Part shown: piece after piece, positions 59,963 to 64,000 of the stretch
How positions within the stretch are numbered: position 1 is the first letter of the stretch
How the letters are laid out: each line of letters opens with the position of its first letter
Assembly: GCA_029204225.1 (NCBI GenBank)
Contig: CM055106.1
Span: 49,055,337-49,119,336, forward strand
Origin: Diphasiastrum complanatum
Lineage: Eukaryota; Streptophyta; Lycopodiopsida; Lycopodiales; Lycopodiaceae
Length of the DNA stretch: 64,000 nucleotides
Direction: 5' to 3'
Position numbers and translations under genes: made by a program
Notes under the pieces: generated by a model
Seen by the model: only the letters and a program-made list of their open reading frames with translations
Database searches by the model: none
What the model was told of the DNA's origin: nothing

Positions 59963-60520
59963 TCATACAAGATATATGCACATGAAACAAGGGTTATGTC
60001 GAGTCTTGTCAATTCTGTTAATGTATAAATGCTTGGTGATCCATTTACATTTATTGATGGCATCTTCTTTTTTACGTAGTGGTACAGTGTTCCCTTGAAT
60101 CCATTTTTTGTTTTTTAAGAGTTGGAGCGTAGGTAGAAGTCTCATGAGTTTCAACCAACCATCATGTAATTCAAAAGCAATACCTTGGATATTAGTATGT
60201 TGTAGAACAATATGATTAAGTCCTTTTTTTAAAGAGTGTTTAAGGACCTTACTATTGATTATATTGCAATTTGTAGTCAGAACACGACCAAACTTTTTTG
60301 AGATAAAGCCTTTAAAATGTTTCAAAGTAGTACATGAACAAGCTTGAAGGTTTTCAACTTGAAAGTTACAAAAGACTTCATAAGGCAGATTCCAATCCAT
60401 TTTAACATTCGGCATGTATGACCAATCAAAAATGATATCGTCGAAGGACTCATGTATAAAGCCGAATAACTGGAATAAAATGCGAGCATAAAATTGCTTC
60501 ACATAAAAGGTCTCAAACAT
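59963..60520 (-). CDS. Unrecognised 185-codon frame, possible non-LTR or Penelope-like fragment
   Basis: The product starts MFETFYVKQFYARILFQLFG. It contains a Cys pair and a block GRVLTTNCNIINSKVLKHSL followed by KKGLNHIVLQ. That order (Cys-rich, then a GxVxTxxxxI stretch, then a KGLN word) recalls a region upstream of RT in some non-LTR and Penelope-like elements, but I see no RT catalytic motif and the recall is weak. The C terminus is basic. It could be the surviving end of a larger element lying in 59093-60612. Confidence 0.3.
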   Translation of the reverse strand: MFETFYVKQFYARILFQLFGFIHESFDDIIFDWSYMPNVKMDWNLPYEVFCNFQVENLQACSCTTLKHFKGFISKKFGRVLTTNCNIINSKVLKHSLKKGLNHIVLQHTNIQGIAFELHDGWLKLMRLLPTLQLLKNKKWIQGNTVPLRKKEDAINKCKWITKHLYINRIDKTRHNPCFMCIYLV

Positions 60521-60612
60521 CCTATTACGGTAAAGTTAATGTAGAAAGAGTGTTCACTTGGTATCATGCGTAATGAGCTCTAGGAAATTCGTTGTATTCC
60601 TGATCAGTTATC

Positions 60613-60690
60613 TCCTATCCAAAATCTCGTCGTCCTGCAAGCATATCAATCCCCATAAAAGCTCAGCTTCTTGAAGGTAACTCGTTCTAG
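60613..60690 (-). repeat. Copy of the 40.1 kb repeat, right part
   Basis: ATCCAAAATCTCGTCGTCCT and the following AAGCATATCAAT and GGTAACTCGTTCT match 40099-40168. Confidence 0.85.
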
Positions 60691-60981
60691 TTAGAAATCA
60701 GAGTTAATCTGATATACATTTTATGTAAGCTCTAAATGTGTTATTGTAATTAGTGTATAGTTAATTAGATTTGCTGTATTCAATTGTGTTTGGGACGTGA
60801 CCCATTAGGATATATTGATCGGGCACTGATCCCGTAGATGGCTACTTGGGTTAGCCGGGTAGCCACACGTGAGAAGAAACTAGCCTGTATAGTGATTTTG
60901 GTTTCGTTATGCTATACTCGAGGGCATGTCTCGCATTTGTCAGTTATTTAGGTCATATTGGGCCTTGTTCTAGTTTGACAG
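60691..60981. other. Intergenic flank of element G
   Basis: Nothing recognised. It ends directly at the LTR of G. Confidence 0.45.
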
Positions 60982-61663
60982 TGTTAAAAATTCACAATTC
61001 TAGCTTGACTAGTTTTGGTCATATGACTTGTAAATAGTTAGATGGTCATGATGTGGCTTGTCACACGTGCCAAATAGCATAGGATTCCATTCATAAGGAT
61101 GTTCTCAAGTAGACCTAAGTGTTAGAACCTTTGTAATGAGTCCAAATTATGCTTAGATACAAGGGAGAAAAAATAGGAGCTATTTTTGGTAATTTTTGCA
61201 TTGTTGAGGGATCTCCAAAATTCCAACCCTAACTTGGTAGGGATGAAAGATCCACCAAAATTAGCATTAGGGATAGGTTTAGGGCTACTCATACCTGCCC
61301 AAAACCGTGATGGATCATGTATATATAGGTGATGATATCTCACCAAAATCGATCAAGCAATTTCATGTTTTTTCTCTCATAATGGTGCAATTGCTCTCTA
61401 TGTTCATAATTGTTTGAGTACTTGTGATTACTAATGATTATAGGATTGAATGTAGGTCTGGTGTACAGTACTCAGACTGTGGGAGGCCGTACTTTCACAC
61501 GTGTGAAGCCTTCTTCAAGGATTTGGGCCATTTAGTGAGGTTCAAGCATAGATTTTTGATGGATTTTGATGGTTCAACTTGTGCTAATCTTATGAAATCA
61601 TAATCTATTGTTTCCCTCATCATTTCAAGTGTTTTAGGATCCTTATTTGCTGTAATTTTTACA
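60982..61663 (+). repeat. 5' LTR of element G (682 bp)
   Basis: It begins TGTTAAAAATTCAC and ends TGTAATTTTTACA. It has the same length as the 6544-7225 LTR of C, and a TATA-like TGTATATATAGG lies near 61318. Confidence 0.92.
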
Positions 61664-64000
61664 TGGTATCAGAGCCTAAAGGCTGAAATGAGCTAAATCT
61701 TTGGTTTTCATTCAATTTGATCACAATTTTTGATCTAAATCTTGTGTAGATTGGATCTTAGCATCTAATATTGATTCTAGAACTCAAAGTGAGTCAAATA
61801 CATTGGAGATTGGTGTTGTGTGACTTCATTTGCAGGTGTTTAGGTGTCTAAAACCAGAGGCAAAGTTGAATTCAATTCACATTACCAAGATAGCAAGTTT
61901 TGCTTGCTCCAAGCATTGATTTCTAAGCAAGTTTTGAAGGTGATTTCATAGAGGAGGCTTTCTAGCATTCAAGGAGAGGGAAGATCAGAGTTTTGGGGAC
62001 TCTTCAAGGCTGTTCTAAGGTGTAGTAGGAACCTCCTAAAGTGATTTAGGTTCAGTCCAACCATTGCTTGACTTATGCACCAAATTAGATCAATTTTTCA
62101 TCAATTTTGATCATTTTTTGCTTGTGATTGGATAGTAGATTGTGTTGCATCCTCATTAAGTTCCATTTAGATCTTTTACAAGTGATTTTGGAAGTATATT
62201 AGGTTGCTGAAATTCACTCTTGATCAGATCATTTGGAAGCTTTAATGTTCTTTATAGAAAGAGGGGCAATTCTACTAGTATTGTCTACTTCAATCAAGCA
62301 AGTGCATTGTTTCTAGTATTCTATGATTTGATTTTGTTAGAGATCATTCTTAGATCTTTATAGGAAGTCTATTACTGATCTTTTCAGGTCTCTAAGAAGT
62401 GGGATAAGGTAGACCTTCAATCAAATCAATAGAAGTAACCTTCATTTGTGTCAAGTCCTTGATTAGGAGACTAGATGGCATCTATAAATGCATATCTTTT
62501 GGATACTAATGAAAGGCTCAACAAAACTAACTATTCCATATGAAAAGTTAGAATGGAATCTATCATGATCATGCAAGATCTGATGGAAATTGTAAATGGT
62601 AAGGAGGGTGAACCTATTCATCCTCAAGAAAAAGCCAAATACATCAAGAGGTGCAATGTTGCACTACATTGCATAAAAATGAATGTTGCAAATGAACTCT
62701 TAAGAGAGGTAGGAGATTGCACTTCATCTCAAGATGCTTGGGAGACTTTGCAAAAGGTCTATGAATCCAAGAACCAAACTAGAATGTTAGCTTTGAAGAA
62801 TCAAATCTATAGAAGCTATCAAAAGAAAGGAGAGAGTGCACATACTTTTGTCCTAAGAGTAAAAGAATTGAACAAAGAGCTAGCCTTTATAGGTGAACCT
62901 ATCAAGGATGAAGAGCTTGTTCAACTCATATTGAATGGACTAAGCTTTGAATTTGACAATTTGGTTCAGGGATATGCAATTATGGGTAAGCTACCCATAC
63001 TTGAAGAACTCCAAGGCACGCTCATGGCCGAGGAATCAAGAAGGAGCCAAATGCAAGAGAGGATGGATAGGCTTTCCATCCAAGGTGGAGATGACCAAGC
63101 TCTCTTCACCAAAGGCAAAGGCAAGTCCAAAGGCAAAGGATCAACATTCAAGAAGTCTACAAAGCTTGAGGATCAAGAAGGACCCCCAAAGGCATCTCCA
63201 TCAACCACCAAAGTCAAGAAGGACAAATCAAAGGTGAAGTGCTACTATTGTAGCAAGATGGGGCATTATGCCTCGGAATGCTTCAAGAGGAAGCAAGATC
63301 AAAGCCAAGCCAACATGAGCAAAGAGGAGGAGGAGGAGAGTTCACATGAGGACTCTCTCATGATGTCCATATTTTCTTCAACAAGCTTCAAAGGAGAAGA
63401 TCCTTGGTGGATTGACTCGGGTGCTAGTTCACACATGACTAGTAAAAGAGAGTTTTTCTCTTCTCTCTTATCTTATGATGGACCTATAAAGTCTATCTAT
63501 ACAGCAAATGATGAAGCTTGTAAGATTGAAGGAGTTGGTAGCATTCCCCTTTGCTTAGGATCTTCCAAAAAGATCAACATAGAAGGTGTTTTGTACATTC
63601 CTACAATAACAAAGAATCTACTAAGTGTTGGCCAAATGGTAGACAATGGTTTCAATGTTGACTTTGCTTCAAATGAATGTTTCATCAAGAAGAAGTGTAA
63701 GATAGTGGCTAAGGGCACTAGACTTGGCAAACTTTATAAGCTGGATGCATTTGTGGATACTAATGTTGTCATGTTGGTCGAGAAGAGCAAAATATCTACC
63801 TTTACTTTATGGCACAAAAGACTTGGACATGTCAACTCGGGTTCCATGGAGGCTATGATCAAGGAGGAGTATGCTTTAGGCCTACCAAGGTCTATTGGGA
63901 AGGAAGACAAGGTTTGTGAAGCTTGTGCCTTATCCAAGGCACATAAGAAGGTGTTTCCTAACTCCATCACAAAGTCATCTCATCCTCTTGAACTCATACA
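60982..64000 (+). mobile_element. Element G: C-family Copia element, cut by the window end
   Basis: 5' LTR 60982-61663, primer site TGGTATCAGAGCC at 61664, leader to 62474, then gag from ATG 62475 (MASINAYLLD). The CCHC knuckle is near 63240, protease (WWIDSGASSHMTS) near 63405 and the start of pre-integrase near 63810. The window ends before the integrase core. The visible sequence is almost identical to element C in inverted orientation. The visible coding part has about one break, so G looks slightly damaged, although the unseen part cannot be judged. Confidence 0.93.

Larger units (their letters stand above)
59093..60612 (-). mobile_element. 1.5-kb insertion with hairpins and an unrecognised frame
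   Basis: It interrupts a repeat that is continuous at 40098. It contains two large inverted repeats (59381-59462 and 59550-59647) and a 185-codon minus-strand frame (59963-60520). No target duplication was resolved at the edges. It may be a transposon of unknown class or a composite. Confidence 0.45.

Overview
The window looks like nuclear DNA of a land plant with a large, repeat-dominated genome. The evidence is many Ty1/Copia elements with initiator-Met-tRNA-type primer sites, a Ty3/Gypsy element with a second RNase H, an ATL-type RING-H2 gene, a shard of a TMK-like receptor kinase, and plant-style GT..AG introns. I cannot fix the lineage. A fern or other non-seed plant would fit, but that is a guess. 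I saw no rRNA, tRNA, CRISPR array or prokaryotic feature.

Layout. 1-2.2 kb: a decayed, intron-bearing gene-like unit on the minus strand that I do not recognise. 2.8-15.1 kb: three nested Copia elements. Fossil A (+) is split by fossil B (-), and B is split by element C (-), which looks whole and has clear 5-bp target duplications. 15.1-20 kb: a degenerate minisatellite with a 50-bp poly-C run, old LTR and Copia shards, and long GT/GA microsatellites. 20.6-21.5 kb: the only convincing intact host gene, a membrane RING-H2 (ATL-type) E3 ligase, preceded by a tandemly duplicated leader. 22-29.7 kb: a graveyard of Copia pieces. 29.7-36.3 kb: a Ty3/Gypsy element with its 5' LTR, gag, partial RT, RNase H and integrase, then a second RNase H and further coding sequence downstream of the integrase. 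36.8-42.2 kb: two gene-like units I do not recognise, one flanked by a 0.57-kb direct repeat. 42.3-49.3 kb: a small pogo/Tigger-like element with TA-flanked inverted repeats, split by Copia element D, which has both LTRs and a 5-bp duplication. 50.8-57.1 kb: a TMK-like leucine-rich-repeat shard fused at its edge to Copia fossil E, whose LTR is shared with a second, different Copia interior, F. 57.1-60.7 kb: an old Ty3-type LTR piece, a third copy of the 39-42 kb repeat split by an insertion with two large hairpins, and an unrecognised 185-codon frame. 61-64 kb: G, a close copy of C in the opposite orientation, cut by the window end.

Function. Only the RING-H2 gene, and possibly the two unrecognised units, would serve the host. 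The rest records successive transposition, with C and G the youngest layer. Most similarity calls are by eye from protein motifs. Comparisons between copies are visual, not computed.
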